Numbered from the stretch's first letter, positions 1 through 12,999 are shown. The stretch is 64,000 bases of DNA from Paragordius varius (GCA_964247055.1 OZ176052.1:8432001-8496000); one strand, 5' to 3'. Numbers and translations are program-made. The notes: generated by a model from the sequence alone, not told the origin.

Positions 1-2607
1 AAAATAGACTATTTTAAATAAAATGTTGTTTGCTTATAATTTTTGATGCGTTTATAAATTTTTTGGAATGAGGCATATTTTTATTTAGCATGTGGACAAG
101 TTTTGCAATTTTTCGAGATGAATGAATGACCACAGGAGTATAATTATTTTTTTTAATGACTACTAAAACCAAAAGCATTATGATAAATTCTGATGCATTT
201 TTCGATCAGAAAATATATATTTTATCAGATATTTTTTCGGCTGTGTACATAAAATAGTCTTCCATAAAAAATATTTTTTGCGAATATTTAAGAATGATAC
301 TATCTTTAATTTTCATAACATCTTTGACATCTATTATGTGGACGTCTAGCACTCATTTTAAGGTAAGAGTATTGGAGTTGCATACTCCAGCTGCATTTCA
401 AATTTAATATCTTGAGCCAAATTTAATATGCATTATTTAGCCTTTAGGGCGCATGATTATAAATAATTTTTTTTAAAAAACTTAAAATTTTAGAATCCTC
501 ATCTCAAGCTTTTCGCCAGCATTTATCTTTGGGTTTTATTCAATTGCTAATACAAATGGCAAACAAAAATATATTAAGGTTCATAAATTTAAATTAACTT
601 TAATTTATTAATTTAGTCTTTTTTTTCTAAATACTAAATAAGCTGTGTTACCTGTTACGGCTAGAGGCGTAGCTTGTATTTTTATATAAGCCCGATGAAA
701 TTTTCTCCAAAATGCTCGCGGGAAAAAAGGTTGGCCACCCCTAATATATTAAATTTTACAACATTTGCTAGTGCGTTTAGAGTAGGATTAGTTAATTTAC
801 TTACTGGATTAAATATAAAATTAGGTATACGTTTTTTCACCCAAAAATTTTTATTTTACAAAAATAATTGGGTGCTTTAAAACTTACCACCCTGTTTTAT
901 GGTGTTTCAGAGGCTTAAAATTGTAATGTAAATTAAAATTTATTTTGGGTTTAAATATTAAAATTTTATTAATGTATATACATAAAATATTTTTGGCAAT
1001 TTATATGATTTAAATTAAATTAGTAATAAATACAATTGTAGAAAATTTTTGGTTTAAATATTATTAACATTTGATTTTAATTGGGGTTAATAATACGCTA
1101 AACCATTTTAAATTGATATTTGAAAACTATTTAGTCTCAATGTAGTTTATCTTTAATCTTAACAAGAATAATTTCACAATTAGATACAAGGGCATTGGAT
1201 ATAACAGTTCTTTAAACTGATGATCCGAAGATTCCAAAGCGAGCGTTCCACATTCAAATTTAAGCTTCTATCTTAAAGTAATCTAAAACTATATTATCGA
1301 GATAAATTTTAAGAAATATTTTCACATAAATAATCTCGACGCCATTTCGATCTCAAAACTTACTGTTTTTTGGATTTTATTAATTTATGCATTAAACAAT
1401 ATTAAGACAGAAAAATAAAATAAATAAATCAATAATATTTTCATCTAAATTTTTGCTTAAGGTTAATATTGAACTTTGAGTCATTTTGAATAAATTTTCT
1501 TCATATTCTGATGCATCAATAATGTTAAAATGTAAACTAGTGATATCGATTCATACCTTCCGTATTTAATAAAATACTAAATTACAACTGACCAGGACGA
1601 CGTCATTTCGTATCGATAAAAACAGGATTTGCAAAGTGATAAAAGAAGCGCACTTGACTCTCAAGTAAAATGAGGCAAGTTCAGCAAGGTTTTAGCCAGC
1701 AAGTCTGCACTCTAAGATCGAAGATAAAAAATATATGTCAAGTCTTTTCCTTATTAGCTAAAACAATTTTTTCACACTCAATTAGATTACACCGTTAATT
1801 ATAAAAAGGTAGAAAGAAGATATATATACCCGTTCAAAAAAAAGTGGCGTAACCGGTCTGGTTTCACGAATGGAACCGAGGTGGTTGTTAAAATTACCGA
1901 AACCAGGCTCGTTCCTGATAAAGTGGGGACAGAACTTCCTTAAAATTTAACGGTTCTGGAGTCGGTTCCATTTTAGTTCCTGACTATTTATTATATGATT
2001 TTCATACAACATTTTTAACTTAATTTATTAAAAAAATCAATAGCCAAATGTATAAGTGCAAAGGTATATAATAAGTGTATTTGAATTAACTATCGCATCT
2101 ATGAAGGAATCGTTATTTAATATGATTGAGCAACCAAATTGGTCGTCAGACTACTTCTCAAATCTGAGAATATAAAATTTGATGTGAAAAGTTTCTTTCT
2201 ATGTTGGAGCCTTAATATGCACCCCAAATCTTTAAAGCCTCATGAGACCCATGGGCCGCGGTTTATTTACCATTGATATATAATGCTGCTCTTTTTTATG
2301 GGTAATTAATTGAAGAAACTATAAATTATTGTATTTACCAGATTCATTAATGAATAAGATGAATGTTTATATTCTATAGAATAAAAAAACTCGTAAATAT
2401 TTATGTGTGTGGTTCTCTTCAAGTGTTAAGAGGTAAGCTATTTAAATTTATTGACATGGGAAATCTTTTTCTTGGATTATAGAAAAAATTCTTACTAATG
2501 ATTAATTTAAACGAAACAGTTTAACCATTGACAGTGAACATTGGAACCGCTGATATATGAACAGGACTAATGACCAACCTTCGGCATTTTATTTGATCCT
2601 GAAATTT
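1..2607. other. AT-rich stretch, no gene recognised
   Basis: I see no supported exon on either strand here. Open frames are short and have no recognisable protein features. Around 1840-1980 there is a somewhat GC-richer patch with repeated GGTTCC/GGAACC-like words, possibly an old decayed repeat. Around 2405-2430 a short match to the right end of the duplicated unit described next (CTCTTCAAGTGTT) may be a remnant of a further copy, but it is too short to prove. Confidence 0.5.
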
Positions 2608-3739
2608 CACTCTAACAGATGAAATGGTTTAAATGCGGACTCGATAGTTTATTTTAATGTTTATCCCCATATCTGCTGGATTAAGGTATATAAACTTTTA
2701 ATTTCATATCACTTTTTGAAAATGAATTATGATTAATGTTGTGGATTGATCTCTATATGTATATAAAGAGGTCTATGTACCGTAAACTCAAGCCATACAG
2801 GACCCGACTCCGAAGGGATTACTCAATCATGTAGGACAATGACATCCTGGGAAGCAATGTCGGAGCCGTTGATATTTGAGCAGGATACCAATCGTTGGCA
2901 TCTCTTTTTGCCGAAGTTGAGAGTTGTTCATACGAACGGTGGCCGGGTTTTTATCGCGGGTTAGCGTCTTAGCTGAAGGTAGGGCTGAAACATGGTCTTA
3001 CGAGGGGTAACGTCGAACTTTCTGGTGTCCAATATCTACAAAATTGGTCTACCTTTGAGGCCACACTCATTTAAAAGCAAATGAAGACCCATCATGCACC
3101 AAAGATAAGATCTTAAAATAAACTCCACATTTGACTCGACATAGACCTTTGACATTACTTTAAGGAGTAAGGATCATAACTCTGTGTGTACGTGGTTATT
3201 TAACATCAAATATTGCTTTTCATACCTAACGAAATTAACATTTCGTTTAATATATATATGTATAATATAGCTTATTAACCATACTAACTTACCACCACCT
3301 AACATAAAGGCTATTTATGTATGTAGATACTAACACTAAACCCAATTTCCGATGTGTTGCCCTGCTCTGAAGCTTCATGCGTTACGGGTGGGTAGGGACC
3401 TTAACGGTAGGTGGCCGACTTCCGGCGCTCCCTTTACTTTAAAAAATCATCGGGAACTTTTCCGCATTTTTTTCTATGATTTTTTACAAAGGTAATACTA
3501 TGGGTTGGTTAAAAAAATTACATTTTAGGACTTTAAATGATATGTTTGTATTTCCATCATGTTTAAAAGCTATTCCTATTACACTGCGTTCAAAATTAAG
3601 GCCGGGAGTAATGATGAAATACGAACGCCGTGCTACAAAAAATAACTTGATGAAATATATATTTCTGATAGGAAAATATATCATGATTATAGGGTGCTTT
3701 TGGTTTTCGCCCTATTTACAGGTTTGATGTAGGTGCTTC

Positions 3740-4250
3740 CTATGAGAAAATGGAAAATATTGCGCACATTTTTAAATATATTTTTTTGAAAGCGAAATGC
3801 TTCATTTCAAAAAATATCACCTAAATATATAAATATATATTAACTACATGTTAAAAGCAAAACAATATTTTTAAAATTTTGGTTTTAAGATGTGAGTTCC
3901 AAAAGTCACATTTTTTTGCTCTTGTAAAATGGCCTGGTTTTCTTTAAATAAAAACATACCGATATTGCCTTATAATAAGGTTAAATATAAGCTAAATTTT
4001 GATATCAATCAAAAATATTTTAAAAAAGCCATATTTTTTTTAAAATATATTTTTTAGCAATATTTGTTAAAATGTACTTCATACTATCTTAAAGGATGAT
4101 GCAAACGGTATAAAACCGCTTAAAGACATTATAAAAACAGTTTTATCTTCAAAATTATATTAAATATAAATTTTGACGAGTATTTATGAGAAAACTAACC
4201 CTTAAATTAAATTCTCAAACGATAGAAATGATTAACGTAATATAATTTTA
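3740..4250 (+). repeat. Arm of a dispersed foldback repeat family
   Basis: This stretch just upstream of the repeat-protein gene resembles one arm of the palindromic repeats at 25300-26190 and 47660-48575. Shared words occur in order: AATGCTTCATT, then TATCAC, GATGTGAGTTCCAAAAGT (GATGTGGGCTCCGAAAGT elsewhere), a CCTGGTTTTC-like word, GCTAAATTTTGA, and GTACTTCATACT. The equivalent arm of the second duplicated unit lies at 10300-10740. I see only one arm here, so the element is either solitary or degraded. It occupies the place where a promoter would be expected. Confidence 0.6.
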
Positions 4251-4459
4251 CATCAAAAAAAAGGAAATTTCGCTCAAAAGTTAATTTATAGCAAACTATT
4301 TAAATTTATTAAAAATTAAAGTTAATTAATTAAATTTAGTTTAATGTTCTTTTAACTAAGTTTGATTTTGATTGTTGACATATTGTTAAGCATTATTATT
4401 TTATACAACAATCGCAAATTTATAAACAATATTCTAAAAATTTACAAATTATTATAAAT

Positions 4460-6408
4460 ATGTTTATTGATTCTCACACATTGTGTGCGAAGAAAAACGA
4501 TTTAATTTCAAATCCCCATAAGGCAAAATACCACTTTACACCTATTCATAATTTCGTAAATGAATTGCAATTGAAGGATCATGCAAATATCTTCGCAAAT
4601 CAAAGAATAAAAGAAGCCAAACTCAGAGCTGATAGTCATTTGCATCCATTGAAGATAAACCCAGTGATTGCTAAAACATTGAGGTTGAGTGATTATACGA
4701 ATATCATTGCCAATCAAATAATAAAAGAGGAATACAAGACTGATTTGCATCCATTGGACATAAACCCAGTAATCGCTAAAACACTAAGGTTGAGGGAATT
4801 GGCAAATCTCATTATAAATCATATTATTAAAGATGTCAACAAAGCTGAAAGTCATTTGCACCCATCAAAGATAAACCTAGTGATTGCTAAAACATTAAGG
4901 CTGAGTGATTATACAAATATCATTACAAATCAAATAATAAAAGAAATATACAAGGCTGATAGCTATTCGCCATCGGAGATAAACCCAGTGATTGCGAAAA
5001 TAATAAGGCTGAGAGATTTTACAAACATCATTGCAAATCAAATAATAAAAGAGGTCAACAAGGCTGATAGTCATTGGCATCTATCGGACATAAACCCAGT
5101 GATCGCTAAAACATTAAGGCTGAGGGATTTTACGAACATCATTGCAGATCAAATAATAAAAGATGTTAAACTCAAAGCTCATAGTCATTTGCATCCGTCG
5201 GGTATAAACCCAGTGATTGCTAAAACATTAAGGCTGAGTGATTTTACAAATATGATTGCAGGTCAAATCATAAAAGTTGTCAATAAGGGTGATGGTAATT
5301 ACCCATCGGATCTAAGCCTAGTGATAGCTCAAACATTAAAACTGAGGGATTTTACAAATAACATTGCAAATGAAATAATAAAAGAGGTCAACAAGGCTGA
5401 TAGTCCTTTACACCCTACGGAGAACCCAGTGATTGTTAAAATATTAAGGCTGAGGGAATTTACAAATATCATTGCAAAACAAATAATAAAAGAGGTCAAC
5501 AAGGCTGATAGCCATTTACATCCGTCGGACATAAACCCAGTGATTGCCAAACCATTAAAATTAAAAGTTTATACAAATACTAAAGCAAATCAAATGTTTA
5601 AAGATTCTATAAATATAGATCATCCGCATAATCAAACACAAAAAAGTTTTGATAAAAGATTGAATATATCTAAACCGGAGAACACTTCCGATTATAGTAG
5701 TAACAAAAGCCTAACTCTCTCCAATACTGCACTAAAATCAAGAAAGAAAGTAAGATGGATAGATGAAATAAAACCAAATGAAAGTGAAATGGTGAACAAT
5801 AACGCTAATCCATCACAACTTTACAATTCTTTCCAAGCGAAAGTTTTTCCGAATTGCGATAGCCAATATAAGAATGTAGAGGGATGTACGTTGAGATATA
5901 AATATGAATTAAAGACAGAACTACGGAGAATACGGACATCTGGTAATATATAATATTTCAATTGTATCATCCTTTAATCAAATTTATCATTAGCATACAT
6001 TTTATTAGTGCTATAGGATGACATTTTTCAGGTTTAATCAATTAATTTTAAATTGGTTAATTATATTTAGGAAAGGAAATGATTCCTCAAACATCAGATA
6101 AAGAATACAGACTGATGAAACAACTTGTCGAAATAGCAGATAATGAATCGGTGCGATCGTTTCATTCCAGACAAACCAACAAGTATATTTTAATTTATTT
6201 TGTGAGAAAATTTTCTATTTACTCAATATAAGTTGTTTTTTTTGTTATTTATTTTGGAAGGCGGCCAGCTCCAAGTATTTCCTCCATTCTTGGCAAGAGT
6301 AATTGTGCAAACAATACAACATCACAGGCACCTCTTAAAAGCATTTTGCGTAACAGTCAAGGCTCGTTAAACAAACGGACTTTTTGGAATAAAAAAATAT
6401 GGATATAA
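4460..6408 (+). CDS. Unrecognised repeat protein, duplicate A (three exons)
   Basis: I do not recognise this family. The exons I read are 4460-5942, 6071-6182 and 6261-6408, giving 580 residues; the phases (1, then 2) close exactly and the same structure holds in the paralogue. If the first intron is retained, the frame stops at 5953 after 497 residues. Residues from about 26 to 395 hold ten tandem repeats of about 36 residues with the core pattern INPVIAKTLRLxDFTNII and then NQIIKEVNKADSHLHPSD; the first and last are degenerate. There is no signal peptide or membrane span. A polar tail follows with KKVRW at 429-433, and KSILR at 558-562 in exon 3. These resemble the RVxF and SILK docking motifs of protein phosphatase 1 partners, which is inference only. 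A possible AATAAA lies at 6564-6569. The acceptor of exon 3 is read as AAG just before 6261. Confidence 0.75.
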
Positions 6409-8151
6409 GTCAAAAGCCTCAAACTGAAAAAGATAGCTTAAGTTATAATATCTCCGATTACAAAAATCAAACCTAAACATTGGTATTGAAGCAAACTTTT
6501 ATTCAGATAGGAAAGATATTAATGAATATTCCAATCAATAATGGATCCAATATTATATAAATCAATAAATTGCTTGTTCATCCGCTTATAGACAATATAA
6601 AATATCCCGCTATGATGAACCTTAAAGATGACGTGAACAATGAAAAAAATGATAATCAATTTTGTTTTGGTAGTCACGGTGTGAATTGTCGGGCTTTCAT
6701 GATGCGTTTAAGGATTGGTGATTAGAAAATGTATTAAATTTTGAAAAATATAAATAAATAATAAAAAATATATTGTATTTTTGAATCTCTGTTTGAAGGC
6801 AATATTTTTGAAAACAGATTGAGTTTTGAGCTTTTTTGTTAATATCTGCTTGACCCGTTGATTGTCTTATCCCAGTAAATATGTGGTTTAAACAAATTAA
6901 TTATGAGAAAGGTATGTGGCATTTGTCGTATTTTAATTACTGTAATTAGTCTTTTCCATACCATACTTTGTGTTTATTTTTATCATGGCGGATAGATCAT
7001 TCTAGGATTAAGCTGTAAATATATCAACGGCAAAACATAAGTTATCGATAGTTAAACTTTGTTACCCTCAGAATAAAAATTCTTTTTATTTGGATCCGGT
7101 TTCATTTTTATCTTACTATTAAAGAGTTATTAATTTTTTATAACAATTTTATTATAGTATTACCAAAATATCAACAAAGTAAAAAATTTGTTAAAATAAA
7201 TAAAGAATTTTAGAGTAATTAAAAAATGGCATAAACCTGTGTAAGTATCCTATTTTACCTTTCCTAAGCTATGAATGAAAGAATGTCAGCTTGGTTAATT
7301 ATTCAACTTTTTTCTGGAATTCATGTACAAATTTTTTATAGCTGATCTGTCTGAGGATAAATTGATCAGATTGGAGATTAAAAGGTGGGTGTCATCTGTT
7401 AATTGTTTTTCTTTTTCTAGGTCTGCATCGTTTTCGCTTACCCTCTACCAGGCCCAGCATGATTGTTTTCTCCAATTTAAACGTTGCGGACGACGTGGAA
7501 GTAGCCTAATCGCCGTTTAGTTATTATTTAAAGTAATTTAGTCTTAGGGTTATTGTATTGCGGATCCATTCATTAGTGAGTTTGTCCGTTTATTTTTTTC
7601 CAAGTAGCATTCTCCAGCAAGCTTGCTCAAAAGCTTGGAGACGTCAATATATATTTAGGGTTTTTTTCCAGAAATTTACTTTAATAATTAAATAGCATAA
7701 AAAACTACGTAATTAGATAATGCATTTTTTCTCTTCAAGTGTTTACGGATATATTTTGAAAAGAATTGATGGACGAGTAAGAATTCTTTCTTATTGTCAT
7801 TATTTAACGACAACTTTTAAAAATATGATGTTTATTCGCTTTTGATGGTAAAGTAGTAAATTTTTTATCATATAATAAACTATGCTAATTTAACCAATAA
7901 ATTTTATTAAAAAAATCAAAATATATGTGGATTATTTATTTTAAAAGCCAAATAATAATATTTGTAAATAATAAATATCAAAAAAATGTATAAAACAAAT
8001 TTTTGAGAAAAAACGTGACAGAACAGTATTTTAACAATCCAATAACTTAAGTAAAAAGTGGTGATGACCGTGGACATATCATGACCATGGTCTGATTGGG
8101 TCTGACTGGACCTTTTTGAAAAAGCAGTCAAATGAAATGCACAACCCTAGC
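6409..8151. other. 3' flank of duplicate A and spacer between the duplicated units
   Basis: To about 7905 this is the 3' flank of the first gene and is matched by 13000-14690 in the second unit. At 7451-7463 it contains the uninterrupted sequence that the LTR-like insertion split in the other copy. The last 240 bases before 8152 have no counterpart that I can see in the other unit. No further exon is recognised. Confidence 0.5.
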
Positions 8152-8221
8152 TCTGACAGATAAAATGGTATAATTGCAGCCAGATAGTTTATTTCAGTGT
8201 TAAACCCCATATCTGCTGGAA

Positions 8222-9189
8222 TCTATATATTTATAAAAATGGAAAATGCTGGCTTTGTGATCTGGTACCGGAAAACCTGTAGACCCATTCAAATCCAAAC
8301 ATCAAAAAATATAATCATTAATGAATGTCCCGACAATAGCTTCGCTCTTTTTTTGAAATAGGCCCCCAGTTCGGGCCCACCCAAAAATCGTGTCTTTGAG
8401 ACAATTTTCCGGAGAACGTGTTGGACCATTTAATTTCAAATATAACTTTTGTTTACTTATTTTCGATTGCGCCGAACTAGTCGTCTCGCTTTTTTGATTA
8501 AGGCCCTCTTTTTACCCGCTCCCCCCGTAAAATGCATTTTTTTTCAAAAAACAAAGTCCACAAAAATAATTTTTTAAATCTATTTTTCGCCCTAGGTATG
8601 AGACCGTAAAAATTTAATATGGATTTTACGTATTCCCTGTTAAAAAGCAAACATTTTAGTCAAGCGTTTCTTTGATGATAGCTGCTGGGTAAGGAGCTAC
8701 CCGCTAAAAACTGATTCCTCTTGTAACTTTGTGATCTGTTTCCGGAAAACCGGTTAACCCAATCAAATCCAAATATCGAAAAATAATCATTAATAAATGT
8801 CCCGACAATAGCTTCGCCCTTTTTTTGAATTAGGCTCCCAGTTCGGGCCTACCTCGTCTAAAAAACAGGTTGAGACAATTTTCCGGAGAACGTGTTGGAC
8901 CATTCAATTTCAAATATGATTTTTGTATACTTATTTTTGATCGCGCCGAACATAGTCGACTCACTTTTTTAATTTAGGCCCTCTTTTTTCCCGCTCCCCA
9001 AAAAACAAAATCCACAAAAATTATTTTTTAAATCTATTTTTCCCCCAAGTAAACAATATATTAGTAATGCACCGTTTTAAAATTCCTATATTTAAATAAT
9101 GTTTCGAAATAATCTACATATGTGGATCATTTTATTGTCCCTTATTTCAAATAGGCCCCAAGTCCGAAGGACTTCCTCGTGCAGCCTAG
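8222..9189 (+). mobile_element. Non-autonomous Helitron with decayed 3' hairpin
   Basis: The left end is TCTATATATTTATAAAAATGG, preceded by A, and the right end is CTAG followed by T, as expected for Helitron insertion between A and T without target duplication. Other copies in this window end with a GC-rich hairpin (GCTGC GTA GCAGC) about 11 bp before CTAG; here that hairpin is reduced to CGTGCAGC. The body contains two related internal units of roughly 480 bp. No Rep or helicase coding is seen. The paralogous site in copy 1, near 2682, is uninterrupted. Confidence 0.85.
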
Positions 9190-9752
9190 TAATGTACATA
9201 AACTTTAATTTTTATAAACTCTTTGGAAATGAGTTTGTTTAATGTTGTGGATTGATCTCTATGTGTATGACACGAGCTTTATTTCCCGTTGCAAACAGCA
9301 AGACTCGAATCCGACGGGATTACCTGTCAATCATGTAGGACAATGACGTCCCGGAAAGCAATGTCGGAATTTCTGATGCAGGGCTGGTTACCAATCTTTG
9401 GCATCTCCTTCCGAAGTTGAGAGTTGGTTCAAGAGAAGAATCGTCAGTTATTTAACGCGGGTAATAATCCTTGGTGGTATAGCTGAAACACAGTCGCACG
9501 AAGGAGTAATGTCAACACTGATGTTCAATATCTCCAAAATTGGTCTACCTTAAAGGCCATACTCATTTATAAGCAAATGATGACCCCTTTTGAACCAAAG
9601 ATAAAATCCTAAAATAAAGTCAACATTTGACTCGACATAGATCTTAGTTATTTTGAAGAGTATGGAAGACCTAATTTTGTTTGTACGGTTATTTAATATC
9701 AAATATTACTTTTACATACCTAACACGGTGAAATTATCATCCCTTTAATATA

Positions 9753-9784
<32 letters not shown>

Positions 9785-10299
9785 AATATATAGCTTATAA
9801 ACCATACTAACTTACATTAATACACCTATAAAGGCATTTATTTATGTATATAGATACTAACATCAAATTCAACCTCCGATGTTCTCCGCTGTGAATCTCG
9901 GTCCTTTACGGGTGTGGAGGTGGACAACGATTATTCAACGCTACCTTTACTTGTATTTGGATAAAATCATGAAAACCTTTTTACCGCGTTTTTTTCTATA
10001 TTTTAACAAACGCTAATACTACAAGGTAAATAATGAATAATGTGGTAGAAAAAATCAAATTACATGGAGCTTTCTGATAATTTCTGATCTAAAAATGATC
10101 TGTTTGTAGTTCCATCATGTTTAGAAGCTCTAATTATACTTCGTACAAAATTGGGGCGGGGGTTATAATATCCTGATGAAATATGAACACCGTGTCCACA
10201 AGAAATTACCTGATGAAATATATATTTGATAGGAAAATGTATCCTGATTATCTTAAGGTTTTTGGTTTTCGCCCTTACATGATTTAATATTTACAGGTT

Positions 10300-10740
10300 T
10301 GATGTAAGTGCTTCCTAGAAAATGGAAAATTTTGCGCACATTTATATATATATTTTTTTTTGAAAACGAAATGCTTCATTTCAAAAAGTATCACCAAAAT
10401 ATATAAATATTTTAACTGCAAAAAGCAACAATATTTTTAAAAATTTTGGTTTTAAGATGTGAGTTCCAAAAGTCACATTTTTTTCGCTCTTGTAAAATGA
10501 CCTGGTTTTCTTTAAATAAAAACATAAATGCCGATATTGCTTTATAATAAGGTTAAATATAAGCTAAATTTTGATATCAATCAAAAATATTTTACAAAAG
10601 CCATATTTTATCTAATATATTTTTTAGAAAAATTTGTTGAAACGTACTAAATACTATCTTAAAGGATGATGCAAACGGTATAAAACCGCTTAAAGACATT
10701 ATAAAAACAGTTTTATCTTCAAAATTATATTAAATAAAAT
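10300..10740 (+). repeat. Foldback-family arm upstream of duplicate B
   Basis: This is the counterpart of 3740-4250 in the second duplicated unit. It carries the same ordered words, including AATGCTTCATTTC, GATGTGAGTTCCAAAAGTCA and GCTAAATTTTGATATCAATC. It was therefore present before the duplication. Confidence 0.6.
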
Positions 10741-11052
10741 ATTTTTGACGAGTATTTATGAGAAAACTAACCCTTAAATTAAATTAAATTCTGAAACGAT
10801 AGAAATGATTAACATCATCCAGTAATATAATTTTACATCACCGAAAAAAAGGAAATTTCGCTCAAAAGTTAATTTATAGCAAACTATTTAAATTTTATTG
10901 AAAATTAAAGTTAATTAATTAAATTTAGTTTAATGTTCTTTTAACTAAGTTTGATTTTGATTGTTGACATATTGTTAAGCATTATTATTTTATATTATAC
11001 AACAATCGCAATTTTATAAACAATATTCTAAAAATTACAAATTATTATAAAG

Positions 11053-12999
11053 ATGTTTATTGATTCTCACACATTGTGTGCGAACAAAAACGATTTAATT
11101 TCAAATCCACATAAGGCAAAATACCACTTTACACCTATTCATAATTTCGTAAAGGAATTGCAGTTGAAGGATCATGCAAATATCTTTTCAAATCAAAGTA
11201 TAAATGCAGCCAAACTCAGAGCTGATATTCAATTGCATCCATTGAAGATAAACCAAGTGATTGCTAAAACATTGAGGCTGAATGATTATACGAATATCAT
11301 TGTAAATCAAATAATAAAAGAGGAATACAAGACTGATTTGCATTCATTGGACATAAACCCAGTAATCGCTAAAACACTAAGGTTAAGGGAATTGGCAAAT
11401 CTCATTATAAATCATATTATTAAAGATATCATTAAAGCTGAAAGTCATTTGCACCCATCAAAGATAAACCTAGTGATTGCTAAAACATTAAGGCTGAGTG
11501 ATTATACAAATATCATTACAAATCAAATAATAAAAGAAATATACAAGGCTGATAGCTATTCGCCATCGGAGATAAACCCAGTGATTGCGAAAATAACAAG
11601 GCTGAGAGATTTTACAAACATCATTGCAAATCAAATAATAAAAGAGGTCAACAAGGCTGATAATCATTGGCATCCATCCATAAACCCAGTGATCGCTAAA
11701 ACATTAAGGCTGAGGGATTTTACGAACATCATTGCAGATCAAATAATAAAAGATGTCAAACTCAAAGCTCATAGTCATTTGCATCCGTCGGATCTAAACC
11801 CAGTGATTGCTAAAACATTAAGGCTGAGTGATTTTACAAATATGATTGCAGGTCAAATCATAAAAGTGGTCAATAAGGGTGATGGTAACCCATCGTATCT
11901 AAGCCTAGTGATAGCTCAAACATTAAAACTGAGGGATTTTACAAATAACATTGCAAATGAAATAATAAAAGAGGTCAACAAGGCTGATAGTCCTTTACAC
12001 CCTACGGAGAACCCAGTGATTGTTAAAATATTAAGGCTGAGGGAATTTACAAATATCATTGCAAAACAAATAATAAAAGAGGTCAACAAGGCTGATAGCC
12101 ATTTGCATCCATCGGACAATATCCCAGTGATTGCCAAACCATTAAAATTAAAAGTTTATACAAATACTAAAGCAAATCAAATGTTTGAAGATTCTATAAA
12201 TATATATCATCCGCATAATCAAGCACAAAAAAGTTTTGATAAAAGATTGAATATATCTAAACCGGAAAATACTTCCGATTATAGTAGTAACAAAAGCCTA
12301 ACTCTCTCCAATACTGCATCTAAATCAAGAAAGAAAGTAAGATGGATAGATGAAATAAAACCAAATGAAAGTGAAATGGTGAACAATAACGCTAATCCAT
12401 CACAACTTTACAATTCTTTCCAAGCGAAAGTTTTTCCGAATGGCGATAGCCAATATAAGAATGTAGAGGGATGTACGTTGAGATATAAATATGAATTAAA
12501 GACAGAACTACGGAGAATACGGACATCTGGTAATATATAATATTTCAATTGTATCATGCTTTAATCAAATTTATCATTAGCATCCATTTTATTAGTGCTA
12601 TACGATGACATTTTTCAGGTTTAATCAATTAATTTTAAATTGGTTAATTATATTTAGGAAAGGAAATGATTCCTCAAACATCAGCTAGAGAATACAGACT
12701 GATGAAACAACTTGTCGTAATAGAAGATTTAGCAAATCAATCGGTGCGATCATTTTATTCTAAAACCAACAAGTATAATCTAATTCATATTGTAAGAAAA
12801 TTCTCTTTTTACAAAAATTTAATTTGTTTTTTTTGTTATTTATTTTAGAAGGCTGCCAGCTCTAAGCATTTTGTCCATTCATGGCAAGGGTAATAGTGCA
12901 CACAATACAACATCACAGGCACCTCTTAAAAGCATTTTGCGTAACAGTCAAGGCTCGTTTAACAAACGCAATTTTTCGAATAAAAAAATATGGATATAA
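11053..12999 (+). CDS. Unrecognised repeat protein, duplicate B (three exons)
   Basis: This is the paralogue of the gene at 4460-6408. Exons are 11053-12529, 12658-12772 and 12852-12999, giving 579 residues with the same intron phases. It has the same ten repeats of about 36 residues. Compared with copy A it lacks one codon in each of two inter-repeat linkers and has one extra codon in exon 2, so every indel I see in the coding sequence is a multiple of three. The flanking DNA has many indels that are not. KKVRW and KSILR are both kept. The exon 3 acceptor is clean (TTTTAGAAG). Both copies therefore look under selection to encode protein. No domain that I can name is present; the alternation of hydrophobic and charged residues suggests helical repeats. 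Confidence 0.78.

Larger units (their letters stand above)
2608..7905. repeat. Segmental tandem duplication, copy 1
   Basis: This block and 8152-14690 are homologous almost end to end and lie in the same orientation. They share the left edge (CCCCATATCTGCTGGA), a GC-richer block near 2760-3100 versus 9240-9560, the upstream region, the whole three-exon repeat-protein gene and its 3' flank down to about 7905. Non-coding parts differ by many small indels, while the coding exons differ mainly by substitutions and whole-codon indels. Copy 1 lacks the Helitron and the LTR-like insertion of copy 2, so it supplies the empty sites for both. Edges are approximate, read by eye. Confidence 0.9.

Noticed and set aside
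674-880. Open frame of 68 codons near the left edge
   Set aside because: Composition and length fit chance in AT-rich DNA, with no motif or supporting splice site.
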